Of a stretch of 64,000 nt of DNA, positions 34,265-46,047 are shown piece by piece (position 1 is the stretch's first letter; each line of letters begins with the position of its first letter). Both the position numbers and the translations under genes were made by a program. Under the pieces are notes generated by a model, which saw nothing but the letters and a program-made list of their open reading frames with translations, was not told the DNA's origin and ran no database searches. This DNA comes from Paramyrothecium sp. XJ0827 (lineage: Eukaryota > Ascomycota > Sordariomycetes > Hypocreales > Stachybotryaceae): positions 2,108,001 to 2,172,000 of the forward strand of contig JAJFPB010000008.1 of the NCBI GenBank assembly GCA_020881915.1, in the 5' to 3' direction.

Positions 34265-36294
34265 GATGGCCAATTGTGTGTGTGGAGGGGAAACGTGAAA
34301 GGACGAAGGGATAGGAGAGAAGCAAGTGAGCAGTTTATGTGAAGGTCTGTTTGCCTATCGTTGGCACATGAAGAGTCCAGGTCCGTAGATGCAATGAACC
34401 ACGTTAACTTAATGTGTTTTGGTCAAGGCAGCGATGGGGATGGGGATCTGGGTGGAAAGTGGTGCAAGAAAGGTGCCAGCAGACTTGGATTAACCCGTGG
34501 ATTGCTGATGTCGCATTGCCAACAACCAACAACCAACGACCAACAACAGAAGTGGAGTTTTCTGTGATCGCCACACTAATGACAGTACATTAATTTTTGT
34601 CGACGTTGCATTTGTTGCCTTGCGTTTGCGAGTCCTGGGCCGATTGCAACTGCGGTACGCAAGTCTCTTCCCCTACAGCGCGTTGTGTCACCCTTCTTCC
34701 AGCAATGCCAAGACCCGAACAAATTCTGTCCTGTGCCCAACTTCAATGAGACTGTGGAATGTTGGTCCTCAACACTGAAACAGGCAAAGTTCATTTACCC
34801 CTCCACTCTCTCTCTACCTCAAATTGCGGTTCTCAGTGGTATTCAATCTCCAATAGAGCACCAATCCCTCCAGAGGGATACCCACATGGGTGAGGCGGTC
34901 GAGAAATTCAGGCATACTTGGCGCATTGGTGGGTAGGCGGTACGGCGCAAACCAGATGCTCTTTTGCCGTGCTATTGCGCCCAGGATGCAACATATTGCT
35001 TAATATTTGCCGAGTCCCCGATAGGATCTGACACCTCATTATCGTTATATGTGTCATATCTCATATTGCAATTTGCTTGGACAGGCTCGAGGTAAACGGC
35101 TAGGCACGTAGCTCTTTCATAGGCGACCAATGTGAAAATTGGCCCTTTCGGAGTTCGCAAATCCAGAACAATCAGTAGACACCTTCTTGCCTTTCGAAGA
35201 ATGTATAATGAGTATTAGCTTTTATTATGAATAATCTTTATAATGTACCTAAAAGAAAATTATTTTTATTTAAAATTTATTATATTTTTATTTATTTTTT
35301 CTTTTAATTGCCTTAGTATTAACGAAAGACCGTTTTGCAGTTCGGGTATTTTTGCTCACCACTTAGGTCCCTTAGGTAGGACAGGAGTATTTTAGGTCCC
35401 TATCTTCATAGCTTACCTAGGAGTGTGGTGGCAGGGAGAGGAAAGGAAGTTGCAAGGCAATCATCCATCATGTCAAAGTACCGTCACAGGGCATCTATCC
35501 ATAGGAACTTCACCCATACATCGTTTTGAGGGACGCTTTGATTTCTTTTACTTGGAATTTCTTTGGAGCATTACCCTATCTTGACATCCTTTCTGAGAAG
35601 ATTTCCTTTACCAAGTGTTCGGCGAAGCGTCACGTCGCTGCCATGTGTATGTCTGCTCTCCTTGGGTCCATGACCATTTCCGGTCGGTCGACGACGAGTC
35701 CGCACTTCTACGCAGTGTCGACAACCAACTCTCTGCCTTGATTCTCCAAAGGCATTGAGGCTAAGATGAACTCATCTGTCAATCAATCAGCGAGGCATGA
35801 CTACATTAACATCTGCATCTACCTTCGCAAGCCGAAACCTTACCATTATTTCGTTTTATTTATCCAATCGACCCCAACCACAACCACTTCGACTCCACAC
35901 TATTCGCTTCGTGCAACGCATGTGCCATTTGACTTCGAAATTTCAAAACATGAGTGACGTCTTGATGATGGTCGTGTCGATACCTGAGACCAACATGGCA
36001 AAAACCAACGTACTGAGGTTAACGCCTTTGTGTTCGACGAATCAGAAAATTGTCCCTGGACAATGCCTTTCCCATGAGCGTTTCTACGACCCTGGACCCT
36101 TGATATCATTCGTTCGCTTCAAGTTTTATCGCCATTAGAATGCACATTCCAGTTTGGGATTAATCGTGCATCACATTCGACGAATGAAAAAAATGGCCTT
36201 GACGTTTCCTCAGCCCATCCCACGTTTTCCTGACGAATCAACGGAGGGCTTGAGCCTCTGCTAACTATTGGCAACAGGATTGGGGCCAATATAG
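34265..36294. other. Gene-poor region with AT-rich tract
   Basis: I see no supported gene. A very AT-rich tract spans about 35210-35325 and stands out from its flanks, as old RIP-mutated repeats do in ascomycetes. It is followed by repeated TTAGGTCCC / CCTTAGG words near 35360-35420. Short open frames here have no recognisable content. Confidence 0.55.
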
Positions 36295-37291
36295 ATGTCC
36301 CAGGGCCATCACTTAGAGTACATAAGTGTCTCCGCGTCCCCGAGGCCATGCTGGCTCATCCCCCCTCCAAACCCAACCATCCAGAATTTTCTCCGAATTG
36401 ACTATTGTGAAGTTGGGAGCTTTGCTTTGTCCTTCTTGGAGGCAAGGCTCCCTTGCGAGCTGCAGCGTTGCCCGCCGACTGACAAGTCGATATTCGGATA
36501 CGAATCACCCTTTTTCACAACAGTCAAAACTTCGACAATCACTACGATGTTTCTCGCGACCTGCCGAGCTCCTCTAGTAGCTTTGAAGACTTCGACTTCT
36601 GGCTAGAGAGGGGGCTGTATGACTAGCCGTTTGTCTCAGATGAAGATCATGAGGCATGAAGATTGGGCAATTTGCTCTTTTCCCGCGTCTAATGTGGCGT
36701 CTGCCGCCAATGGCGGCCATACGGATGGTGAGGCTGCTTCGGATCTTCCTGAGGCTGCCTCTCCATCCATGATATCTCTGGCAACATGCTCGTCCTCTAA
36801 TGACTTCGCATGTTGCCACTGTAGTTTCTCAACCCAGAATTTCGACGGCATCTTGTACGCTGATGCCTCCTTGCAAATATTGTTGAAAGCCTGCGCTGAC
36901 CAGAATTTCCAGTCAACATCTCATACAACTGCATGACATCAATCCAGGTGGACCTTTCCATTGTGGGAGAGAAGACTGTAGGCAATGCAAGATCAAAAGG
37001 TCCTTCGAGCGCCATTGGCAAAACCTTCATGTCCAAGCTTTGTATACCTGTCCATGCGGCCGCAGGGAAAGAAAAGATCGGCATTCGAGTCATATTGAAA
37101 AGCCAGAGTGCCTCGATCGCCGGGGTCAATACCCTTATTCCTGTAAGTGTGGGCATTTGGTTAACAGCTCAGAGCCAGATAGTCTGCAGACTCACCAGCG
37201 ACACCTTCGTTTCTGTGTCGGACGAGGAAGGGGAAGGCCAAAAAAAAAAAACTGCAGCACAAGGATAGCTAGGGCCACGCTACGGTGTTGA
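36295..37291 (+). CDS. Zinc-finger / AT-hook protein, left tandem copy
   Basis: A proposed model uses exons 36295-36428, 36524-36616, 36654-36854 and 36913-37291 (807 nt, 268 residues). The second intron would be only 37 nt, so either this copy is partly degraded or the model is wrong there; without that intron a TAG at 36624 ends the frame. The C-terminal half is clear: a CHC ... QHLIQLH finger made across an intron, then HCGREDCRQC, YTCPCGRRERKDRHSSH, YSCKCGH and THQRH. A basic GRGRPKKK tail of AT-hook type closes the protein. It is homologous to the gene at 38430-39464 along its length, including intron positions. Probably nuclear and DNA-binding (inference). Confidence 0.6.
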
Positions 37292-37334
37292 AGTTGGATG
37301 AAGAAGTAAAAATTGCCAGTCGAAATTAACATCG

Positions 37335-37445
37335 CAGATTTTGTTTGCAACCAAGGCTGTCTTCTTCGAAGTCATTTAAAGGAGCAGCCCGGCAGGGGCG
37401 CGAGAATATTCGATCAACGACAGCCTTGGTCGCAAACAAAATCTG
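37335..37445. repeat. 27-bp inverted repeat (stem with 57-nt loop)
   Basis: The arms lie at 37335-37361 and 37419-37445 and match at 26 of 27 positions as reverse complements. The left arm begins CAGATTTTGTTTGC. The element lies 44 bp after the stop of the left zinc-finger copy, where a transcript could fold into a long hairpin. Confidence 0.85.
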
Positions 37446-37740
37446 TGAGGATCAGCATAGTCAAACAAATCAGCCTGATCCATTCCTCGGCCTTTGATCA
37501 GAGGTGTCTTGATGTACTCGTGCCCATGTCATCCTTTGGAAAATGTTATTTATCTGTGACTGACTTGGCCTGTCTGGCTCAATCAACGATTGGGAGTCAC
37601 GCTCCTGTTGAGAGAGTCGAAATTGAGAACATTAACTGGAACAAATGCAACAGGTAGATCTTAATTCCCATTTCTTCACCAAATAAATGCAGGAACTCTG
37701 TCAACGTCGAACCATGTTCCACCACTCCATACGTTTCTAA

Positions 37741-38172
37741 ATGCGCGAGGTTATATTTCGGAACCTCTGGTGTCATTGCGAAGAAATCGAAAGAAACTTC
37801 GCATGCGAAACTTGTGCGTGGACTATTAGGGAATATCTCGGTTCCTTCGAACCAAGATGCAGTAGGCAGGAATGCTCGCGAAGCTACTTACAGTTGCTAT
37901 TCTACTCGGACAGCATCCTAGTAAGGGCCCACAGATTGCAGATTCGAGTAGACTATATAAAGGCAAGCGGGCAACTGTTGATCCCTGCAGCCATTATCTC
38001 CTACCCAGGGCCATTTTTCCTACTGGCTACAAGCGACTTCAGTGACACACTTGACCCATCAGCAGCTGTCTTTTTCGAAATGATACATGATCCCAATACT
38101 CGAACTCAGCATGTGCAGCCAGCGCATGTGGAGCACTGGCCAATCCTAGGTAAGGCAATTATTGAGAGATGA
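37741..38172 (+). CDS. Hypothetical protein, uncertain
   Basis: An ATG-started open frame of 143 residues lies between the two zinc-finger copies. It has a CHCEEIERNFACETC stretch near the N terminus but no domain I recognise. There are no homologues I can name and no promoter evidence. It may be chance or a remnant between the duplicated genes. Confidence 0.2.
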   Translation: MREVIFRNLWCHCEEIERNFACETCAWTIREYLGSFEPRCSRQECSRSYLQLLFYSDSILVRAHRLQIRVDYIKASGQLLIPAAIISYPGPFFLLATSDFSDTLDPSAAVFFEMIHDPNTRTQHVQPAHVEHWPILGKAIIER

Positions 38173-38429
38173 TTTCTTGTGTCGTCCGCTTCGGCGCTAC
38201 TCAGCATGGCGCTGTCGAATAAGAAAATAGGCCCTGCCAGCTGAACTACATGCCACCCCTCTATTGGATCCTTAACCATGTTTAGAACTGGTTCTACTTG
38301 TTCGCTGACGTAGAGTGGCTGAAACAGTTGCACATTCCAGGCTGGGACGTGCGCCGTCATTTGGGCTCAACGAATCAGGAAAATGGCCCAGTGCTTGATG
38401 AGAAATCCTCCTGAGATCATGAGCCGTCT

Positions 38430-39464
38430 ATGCCCACAGTACACGACCGGAGAGGCTTCCTGAGCAACCAACTTCATTGCAATGGCTCCGACTATAAGAA
38501 CTCCAGGTTGCCCACGACGAGTGTCTTTCTGCAATTCTATACACTTGACCTGTCTATCTTCGAGTTGGCTCTTGCGCAAGTCGGGAGCTTTGATTTGCCC
38601 CCCGTGGGCGCATTGCTCCCTGCGGGTTGCAACACGGCCCGCTGACTGGCCAGTCGCCAATCAAGGATAGTTTCCAGTCCGCTACATTATTCAAACCGAC
38701 TACAATGATGAAGATTTTCGTTATTTCCATACCTCTTACAATGAGCATGACACTTCTCGCAATTCGCCGAGCCCCCTTGATGAATTTGGCTGGTTACTGA
38801 GGATTGGATATTACGATAAGACGACTACGTCGAGCCCAGTATCTGAGCTAGGAGAGAACCCGAACAACGACCTTTCCTACGCTGGATCCTTGGCCGGCCT
38901 TTACACCTCACCGGATTTTGAGACTACTGCGGAGCAACATGGGGCGTCTGTGGCGTCGTCTGCTGCATCCCCTACGGTTGTGCCGTCATGTCCATCTTCT
39001 GGAATAATCTGCGATTACTGCAGTTTATTTGTTCATGAAATTGAACAGTTATTGTATGCAAAAACACCCTCGTTGAGCCTATTGAATTTCGTCGCTGAGT
39101 GGTTGCGTATAGTCAACATTTGATAAACAAGCACAACCCCAGCCGTTCCGGGTCTTATCATTGCGGCAGAGTGGGCTGTAAGCCGACTAGAACGCCGAGG
39201 TCATTCCGTCGACATTTGGAGAGCCACGATCAAAGAACGCTTTACACTTGCCCCTGTGGACGCAAACGAAGAAAGGACAAGCATCAAGACCATTTGGCAA
39301 GGTTTCAATGCCATGGTCAGCATCCGTTCACGTGCAAATGTGGTCACAGTGTTGAAAGCTGTCGTCCTGAAGGTCTATCCGAGCACCAGAGGCACATTGC
39401 TGCCTGTGGTAGATTGAAGAAAGGAAGGCCAAAGAAGACTTCTGTTGGTAATTCGCGAGCTTGA
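38430..39464 (+). CDS. Zinc-finger / AT-hook protein, right tandem copy
   Basis: Exons 38430-38603, 38671-39053 and 39113-39464 give 909 nt, 302 residues. The introns have a GCTGAC or GCTGAG branch-like site and join in phase. The N-terminal half is acidic and Ser-rich. A C2H2-type finger, CDYC ... FQHLINKH, is assembled across the last intron. Cysteine/histidine pairs follow: YHCGRVGCKPTRTPRSF with RRHLESH, YTCPCGRKRRKDKH, FTCKCGH and EHQRH. The tail KKGRPKK has an AT-hook GRP core. It is probably a nuclear DNA-binding protein, but I know of no characterised homologue. It is a diverged duplicate of the gene 1.1 kb upstream. Confidence 0.72.
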
Positions 39465-39619
39465 CCAATGAAAAGCAAGGGAGGAATTTGGGTTGGAAGT
39501 TGTTTTAGAGGGGAATCACGAATCATCCCAGGATATCTACTTAACAGGGCTTTTCGTATTCTGAACTGTTACGGCCAAATTCATCAAGGGGGCGACGGCG
39601 AATCGCGAGCAAACGTTTT

Positions 39620-39694
39620 CCGTCTTACGTGAGTGGTTGCAGGTTTGGAATTGAGTTGTTCAGTTCCAAACCTGCAACCACCCGCGTAAGACGG
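39620..39694. repeat. 31-bp near-perfect hairpin with 13-nt loop
   Basis: The arms at 39620-39650 and 39664-39694 are reverse complements except at two positions; one mismatch would be a G-U pair in plus-strand RNA. The left arm begins CCGTCTTACG, the loop is TTGAGTTGTTCAG. It lies 155 bp after the right zinc-finger copy. The arm length resembles a small-RNA precursor (milRNA) or a small foldback element. Confidence 0.9.
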
Positions 39695-40124
39695 AGTCGA
39701 TGGAATCGAAGATTCATGTCTTCGAGTCATGTTCATATGCAACGCAGTTCTAGGTCCGAAAAGATCCTGTAAGGTGGAAGTGTCTTGGTATTGGTTTACG
39801 GAGGGAAGGGTTCGGAGTGGCCTAAGTGCTGTGGGATATCTCAAGGAGTGTCGTCTACTTGTTTCCTAGAAGGTACAATGATCATGTTCACTGTTATTCG
39901 AAAGTTCTGCCAGCTTTGCCAGTAGCCGGAGGCAAGAGGACTAAGATCCTTCGAGGATTGCAGCGATGCCTTGTAACTTATGTGGCAGGGAGTTTCTTGA
40001 ATTGAAGCAACTGATCGGAATGTGCCCATGACAGTTATTTGGGTTAGTTTAACGGGCAAATGTGCCCCAAACCCAGCCGTCATGGCGGGCTAAACTGGGC
40101 TTTGCATGGCATTCTGAAAGCCAC

Positions 40125-41730
40125 TTATCGCCTTGAGAGACTCACGTCTAGACCCAGGGGTTTGCGTAGGAACCCTTCCCTCGTTTCCATCTTTTCCTGC
40201 CGCAACTCCACCGAATACCTCCTAGCCCACGTCGCCGCAATCAACTTCATCTCCATTTCTGCCACATTTCTCCCCACGCAGGCCCGCGGCCCAAAGCTGA
40301 AGGGCAAGAATGCGTTCTTCTGCCTCGTCGTCGCGTCCTCCCAGCGCTCGGGGCGGTATTCGTCTGCGTCGGGACCCCATATCTCCTTGTCATGGTGAAT
40401 GGTGTAGGTCGGCACGCTGAGCACAGTGCCGGGAGGGAAGTGGTGGCCGAGGATAGTGACGCCAGCCGAGTCGAGCGGAACTTGGCGTGGGAGGCCAATT
40501 CCAGAAGTGCTGTGATGTCGGAGCGCCTCGTTGATGACATTGTTCAAGTAGGGTAGATCGCGCACGTCACTGTAGCTAGGGACATCCACCTCGGGAGGGA
40601 TTGCAGCGTCTAGTTCGGCTCGCAGCTTTTCCATGACGCCTGGGGTACGGACGGCGTGGTAGAGCAGCGCGCAAGATGAGTTCGAAGTAGTGTCGCTGCC
40701 AGCAATCAGTTGTGTCAACGCCTCGGCCGTCAACTCCTCCTGGCCTAGCGGTTCTCCCTTCTCATCTCGGCCTTCCATCAATCTCGCGAGCAGGTCCTTC
40801 CTATCGCCCGGCGGGTTCTCCAACCTGCCCTTCACCCTGGCAATGGCAATGCCCATGAGGTTCTGAACAGCACTCAGGCCTCGAGGGAAGAATGGATCGG
40901 GCAACCATTTTGCGTACGGCTTCAGCCATGGCATAATTCCTAGGGTCGCGCTCACATCGCCTCTGCGGTTCAGGATCTCAATCGCCGATGCGTAGATGGG
41001 CGGGCTGTCCGGCGACACCCGCACCTCGGCGATATCGGCACCATTTTGCAGCATGCCAAATGGCGCGCCGAACGCAAGGTCCCCAATGACGTCGAACGCT
41101 AGAAAATTGAACCATGGGAGGCAATCGAAATGAGCCTCTTTGCCGCCCCCGGGAACTGTATGGGGGCTAGCTTGAACAAGCTCGTCGAGGCGCTTCACAA
41201 AGAGCTCAAGATTCTGGTGAATATACGGCTCAAATTGAGAGATGGAACGAGCGGAAAAGGTGTGTGAGACAAGTTTACGCTTGCGAGTATGCTCTGCACG
41301 GTCGCGCGTGTTGAACAGACCGCGGCGGATCGAGACGAAAGCATCATAGAAGTCGCTGCCAAAATAGGTGAGACATTGAATAGCGGAGACCGCATAGCAG
41401 TGATGGAGGTGGATATGCTTACGATTTCAGGAACCCGTTCCCGTGGCCCAATATCTCCTGAATGGCCGCATCGTCGGCTATGCTCACATGATTCGGCTGA
41501 ATTCTGACGACTTTGCCGAGCTTGCCGTGGACCTCATCTACGATGGCGTAGCGTTGCCCGCGCCGCGCCGTGGAGAAGAGCCACAGGTTACTGAACTGGG
41601 CCGGGAAAGGCGCTGGGATGTGTCGCAAGTCCTCGTAAGTGACAAAGTACTCGTACACGTAGGAGATGACAACGAGGGCAAAGCCGGCTACCAGGGCCCA
41701 GGGTGAGAAGAATGCATTGATGATGGTCAT
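40125..41730 (-). CDS. bphA: Benzoate 4-monooxygenase, cytochrome P450 CYP53 family
   Basis: Two exons (41730-41423 and 41355-40125) give 1539 nt, 512 residues. The enzyme para-hydroxylates benzoate to 4-hydroxybenzoate, the first step of benzoate catabolism, in the endoplasmic reticulum membrane. An N-terminal anchor is followed by IPAPFPAQFSNLWL, HGNGFLKSDFYDAFVSI (joined across the intron) and RGLFNTRDRAEHTRKRK, which closely match Aspergillus CYP53A. The I-helix is AGSDTTSNSS, ExxR lies in EALRHH, and the haem loop is FSFGPRACVGRN near residue 455. It stands alone, without obvious 4-hydroxybenzoate or protocatechuate genes nearby. Confidence 0.93.
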
Positions 41731-43983
41731 GATCTTAGGAATTGACTCTTTCTTTGATGAGCATGGAGAGATGAGAGACTAGAGGCGATTGAAGGCCAAT
41801 GGGCATCGAGCTATTATGAATAAGTTTCCCTTGCCGAACGAAGAGCCGATGGTCCGCTGGCCTTCAGTAAGAACTAATGCTACCTTACATTTGGAGACGC
41901 CTCTCCCAGGCGGGGAAAAACTAGTTGGTCACTGGCGGAGCAGCTCTAGGGTAAGGCCGAGAGAGCATACAAGCCATTCAAGACCAATTTAGCGGCCTGA
42001 TGATCCGGGCCAATGCTTGTCGGCAGTCATTTCCGGGAGATGTTATGGCTAGGTATGATGTAACAGGAAATGCTTTTTCAGTTAAGCACAGCTCGTCCGA
42101 CGTGAGTCGGCAGTCATTTCCGGGAGAGATTGAGACAATGTAATCCAAAGCGGGACTAACTTGACGGAAAGAGTTGTGTCATCTCACGAGAGCTGTATCC
42201 TTCACACACGTTCAATGCTTAACCAGATCATGTAAAACTAATTCCAATATCCTGGATTCTAGAACTGTGCCTTACGAGAAACGAGAGCCTAGTAAAACGA
42301 AAAGGGGAAAGGAGAGTGGGAAACACCTACATCATTGTGTTTCACTCACCATTCCGAGATAAATCCGTCGTCTCGACCTGCTCCTCTGCGATCTTTCACC
42401 GGAGCCGAAAGTACGGAGAGCCAGGAGCCGAAATGGCGATTCGGCGGTTCGGCGATTCGCTTTCGCCAGACAGTTTCCTCCTGATCAAAATGGAGCCCCG
42501 TGGGGTCTGATCCCCACAGAGCCGTCTACAGGCCAGTGCATGATGTAGGGTAGTGACCCCGTGGGGGTTCCCGGATTTGCAACGGGGACGTATGAGGCTC
42601 TGTTTTGAATATCCTGCCACGGCAATTGAGCCCGGGTAGCCGCTGAATATGTTAGATCCTCCGTCATGATTTGTTGACACCTATGCTTGGTGATCCCTCT
42701 GAGGCCTGCATTTGTGCCAACAATTTCCTCCCACTTCCACGCAACGGGGATCATGCCATCATGAAGCGCATATGAACAAAACGTCTCAGTCGTGAACAGT
42801 TGGCTCTAAGTAATTTCTGCGTCCGGTCTAGAACCAATCGCTAACTATCCACTACGCAAAGGGTTCTGAAAACCCATGACCTCTTTGTCGAAGCGATCTA
42901 GACACGTCAAAATTTCTGGTGTGGTATAGGGTAGGTTCTCAGGGACAAGCAAGCAGCTTCAAGGCTGAGACCTATGAATGTGGTGGACCAAGTTCCTTCT
43001 CGCCGACAAGCAGAATGGGGCAGTCTACCTCGGCACGAGCTCTACATCCATTTAGGCTGGCAGATACTTAACATGACCCAAATGACGGTGAGGAGGCCGC
43101 CGTCTCTCACCCAACATGAAATTGTTGGTTGCTTTACACCATTCGGATTCTGCCAATTAAAGCATGCCAAACCATGTTATTTCCGTTGAGAGAACCAGGT
43201 TTTGCGCCATTTCTCTTACCCACACCCGCTTCGTTGAAAGGGTACAACATCCTTAAAATCTGAAGGTCCCATTCATGACCACAAGGTTTGACCCTATGGC
43301 TGAACAGATGCCGGAGCACATTGGGGTGCCAATAGGGGGGTAAGAGGACGGGGCCAGAGAACGTGCAGACACTACTGGGGCCGCAGTTTTGAGTCCTTTG
43401 TCGAGGAACGCTAGTAATACGAAGCTTGCGCACAGCATGTGGAGCATACATGCAGAGTACATAGTGCCATCACCAACATCAACATCTGTCGGATCACGAG
43501 GCCTATTAGCCCTGCGCCCCTTGCAACATGACGTCACACGCAATGCAACGGAGGAGAATTCCTCGTGCATCGTTTTGGACTATCTCACGTCTCTCGAGGT
43601 TTGCAACAAGATTAGAGTGGTCCTGCGGCTGCTGGCAAGATGACCCAGCGCCGACGATTCCAGAAGGCCATACTGCCAATTCGGAGGATGAAGAGAAGAC
43701 AAAGGCTTAACAGCTCAAGCATGAACGAGTCTAGCACAGCAGGCAGCAAGAAAGCGGACCGGTTGAGCCAATCAGGCCCTCTTCCATCCAACCGGCCACT
43801 CTGTCTGACAAGGACTATTTGTTTCGCTAAATGTGATACCACCCAATCGGTACCGAATCACGCCTCCGGCCCCACCGCGTTGGTAATGACACCGGAGTGG
43901 GGCTCTGCCCTCCGGCTCCGTCATAAAGCCGGACGGGGCCTCGTCGGAAGGGTACCCCCTCACGCCCCCTCACCTCTGTCACA
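41731..43983. other. Long intergenic region upstream of CYP53
   Basis: Apart from the CGG-type repeats, the decamer CCCCGTGGGG occurs at 42496-42505 and 42557-42566. No gene is supported; the open frames, including 43640-44089, have no recognisable content. Confidence 0.5.
42019..42127. promoter_or_regulatory. 22-bp direct repeats containing CGG-N9-CCG upstream of the CYP53 gene
   Basis: Identical 22-mers at 42019-42040 and 42106-42127 (87 bp apart) begin GTCGGCAGTCATTTCCGGG. Each contains CGG-N9-CCG, the symmetric half-site arrangement typical of Zn2Cys6 regulators. They lie 290-400 bp upstream of the CYP53 ATG. Confidence 0.6.
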
Positions 43984-44382
43984 ATGTGCTTCTATGACCA
44001 AACCACCTGGACCTGTGGAATGTGGAGATGGGGAAGATTCCGCGAGCAATGCCCCAAAGAGAACCGGACAGGCGAAACATGTGGTCTGAGGCTGATTTAC
44101 ATCACTTTGGACAGGCCCGAAGTCTGCAACATCTGCGAGCTGCTGGCCAAGAAGTACCGCCGCATGGCGAAATGGGCTGCTGACATCGAGAGATGGCAGC
44201 GCGAAGGCGACAGACCCGCAACCATTGCGCGGGCCATGGACGAGCTGGCGGCCCTCCATGAGGGTGTCGCGAAGCTTTACCATGACCATAGCCCCAAAGA
44301 GCTTGTACCACGAATCTCCTCCTGGCCCGTACGGCCCAACCCAAATGCCGATCGATTCATACCCTACATTATCATCAGCTGA
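43984..44382 (+). CDS. Small conserved fungal protein with Cys-containing N terminus and helical body
   Basis: A single exon of 132 residues starts at the ATG at 43984 (MCFYDQTTWTCGMWRWGRFR). Cysteines occur as CFYDQTTWTCG, REQC, GETCG and VCNIC, followed by a charged helical stretch (KKYRRMAKWAADIERWQ). This pattern matches a widespread but uncharacterised family in Sordariomycetes. The cysteine pairs might bind a metal, but that is a guess. There is no signal peptide, so it is probably cytosolic or nuclear. Confidence 0.65.
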   Translation: MCFYDQTTWTCGMWRWGRFREQCPKENRTGETCGLRLIYITLDRPEVCNICELLAKKYRRMAKWAADIERWQREGDRPATIARAMDELAALHEGVAKLYHDHSPKELVPRISSWPVRPNPNADRFIPYIIIS

Positions 44383-46047
44383 GCTTTCCATTCAATCTGG
44401 AGTCAGAAAACATGGTATACGGCACCAACCACGCAACAAGACTCATAAGCCTATAATACTAGCTATATAAGGCACTCTCACTACAAGCACCTAGCAATAC
44501 CTATAGTTCCTTATGTCACCAGGCTACACCATCTCGCCCGCCTTCAACTGGGCTAGGCGAAGTGGTGGATGAGGCATTCTTGCTCCTAAAATTACGACGA
44601 CGAGTAGGAGCGACGGAATCAACTTTTAGCAGTATAATTCACTTATAATGCTTGATTATTCCACAAAGGCTCTAGGGATTGAGACGAGTTTTCTTTCATG
44701 TACTCGAGTCCATGTAAATGGGATGAATCGATGGATTTAACGCTGGGCTAATTTAGGACGACTTGTTTTGGGAAAGATTGGCGGTAGGAAACTGCAAATT
44801 AATTCAAGGTGTTGAAGGCTAGCTCGCTACTCACTTTCGTTTTCAACAAGCAATTCATGATTGAGAAGTCTCCTACTTCACTGCTTTACTGCCTGACAGA
44901 TCTTTAGGTCTCTGTTCGCCTCGACCACTTGTAAGACCCACCAAGTGCAAAAAAAGCTGGCCTGCGGGCAATACACCTCTAGTATCCATCATGCCAAAGA
45001 ATGGACCACTCGAAAATCCCAGCAGCAGCAACAACAGCAATGTTGGTTGTTTCGGGCCCCCGGCCCCTCCACCACCTTCTGGCGGCGCCCCTGGCGGCCT
45101 GCCCTCCCCCTCAAACCGCCACCTGAGGTGGCTAGTGTTGGTTCGTGCGGCCATCGCTCGTCTCAACCAGGCATTGGCGGCGAAGCGTCCCCTAGTGGAC
45201 GATTTTGTTCGGGCCTGGTTGGGCGCTACGCGATACTTGTTCGATTTACTCGTAAGGCAATAAGAGATAATTGTAATTTAAGCTACCTGCTTGTTATGGC
45301 ATCTCCGGCATTGCCTTTAAGATTTTTCAAGTATCAATATCAAGGTACCTATAGGGACTATAAAAGAGTCTATCATTAATACAGCCTAAGGGAATTATAA
45401 GGAAAAATGAATAAAAATATACTGATTGTAAAATAAAACGAAAAACTAGTCAAGCTATAGAGATTTATTTATAATAAATGCAACTACTCATTTTGTATTC
45501 ATTAGTCTATCTGTGGTTTCGCGGCCAGGGTTTTTTGCCAATCACCCAGGTACGGTACGTCAGTCATCTGCCGTATTCACTTTGGAGAATGTTGAAACAG
45601 CAGATAAGTCAATACTCTCATCCTAGACAGTCCATTCCTAGCTGATACAGTTGACGAAGGATGCACCCGCACAAAAGATGTACTGCTCTTTGTGCTGGCA
45701 ACACTGGCAACAAGGTCTTTGGGAACGAAAGATTTTGTGGTCTTGGAAGCCTCATTGTTTCGGACGAGCGTCCACGGAGGACACGGAAGATTTTACTTTG
45801 GTATTGCAGCATCAGGTGAAGTGGAAAAGAAGGTATTACGACTGCTGGCAATAGGCTGCAGGGCCAGGATAGAACCACATGATATATACTTTGGGGGATG
45901 GGGCGCAAAGCTTTTATTGGCCCACGCAGCATACTTTTTATGACTCTGACTGACCAAGAGTGGAAAGTAGTAAAGATTTCTCATTTCTGAAATTTTTCTC
46001 TATTTCATCCTACACTCCGGGAGCAAGCAACCCAGTCATTCGAGAAG
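44383..46047. other. Intergenic region, one doubtful small frame
   Basis: A 90-residue ATG frame at 44991-45263 has a Ser/Asn then Pro/Gly-rich N terminus and a helical C terminus (LRWLVLVRAAIARLNQALAA), but no known domain. A TATATAAG-like site is near 44464, too far from it to be convincing. An AT-rich stretch spans about 45400-45480. I see nothing firmer. Confidence 0.35.
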
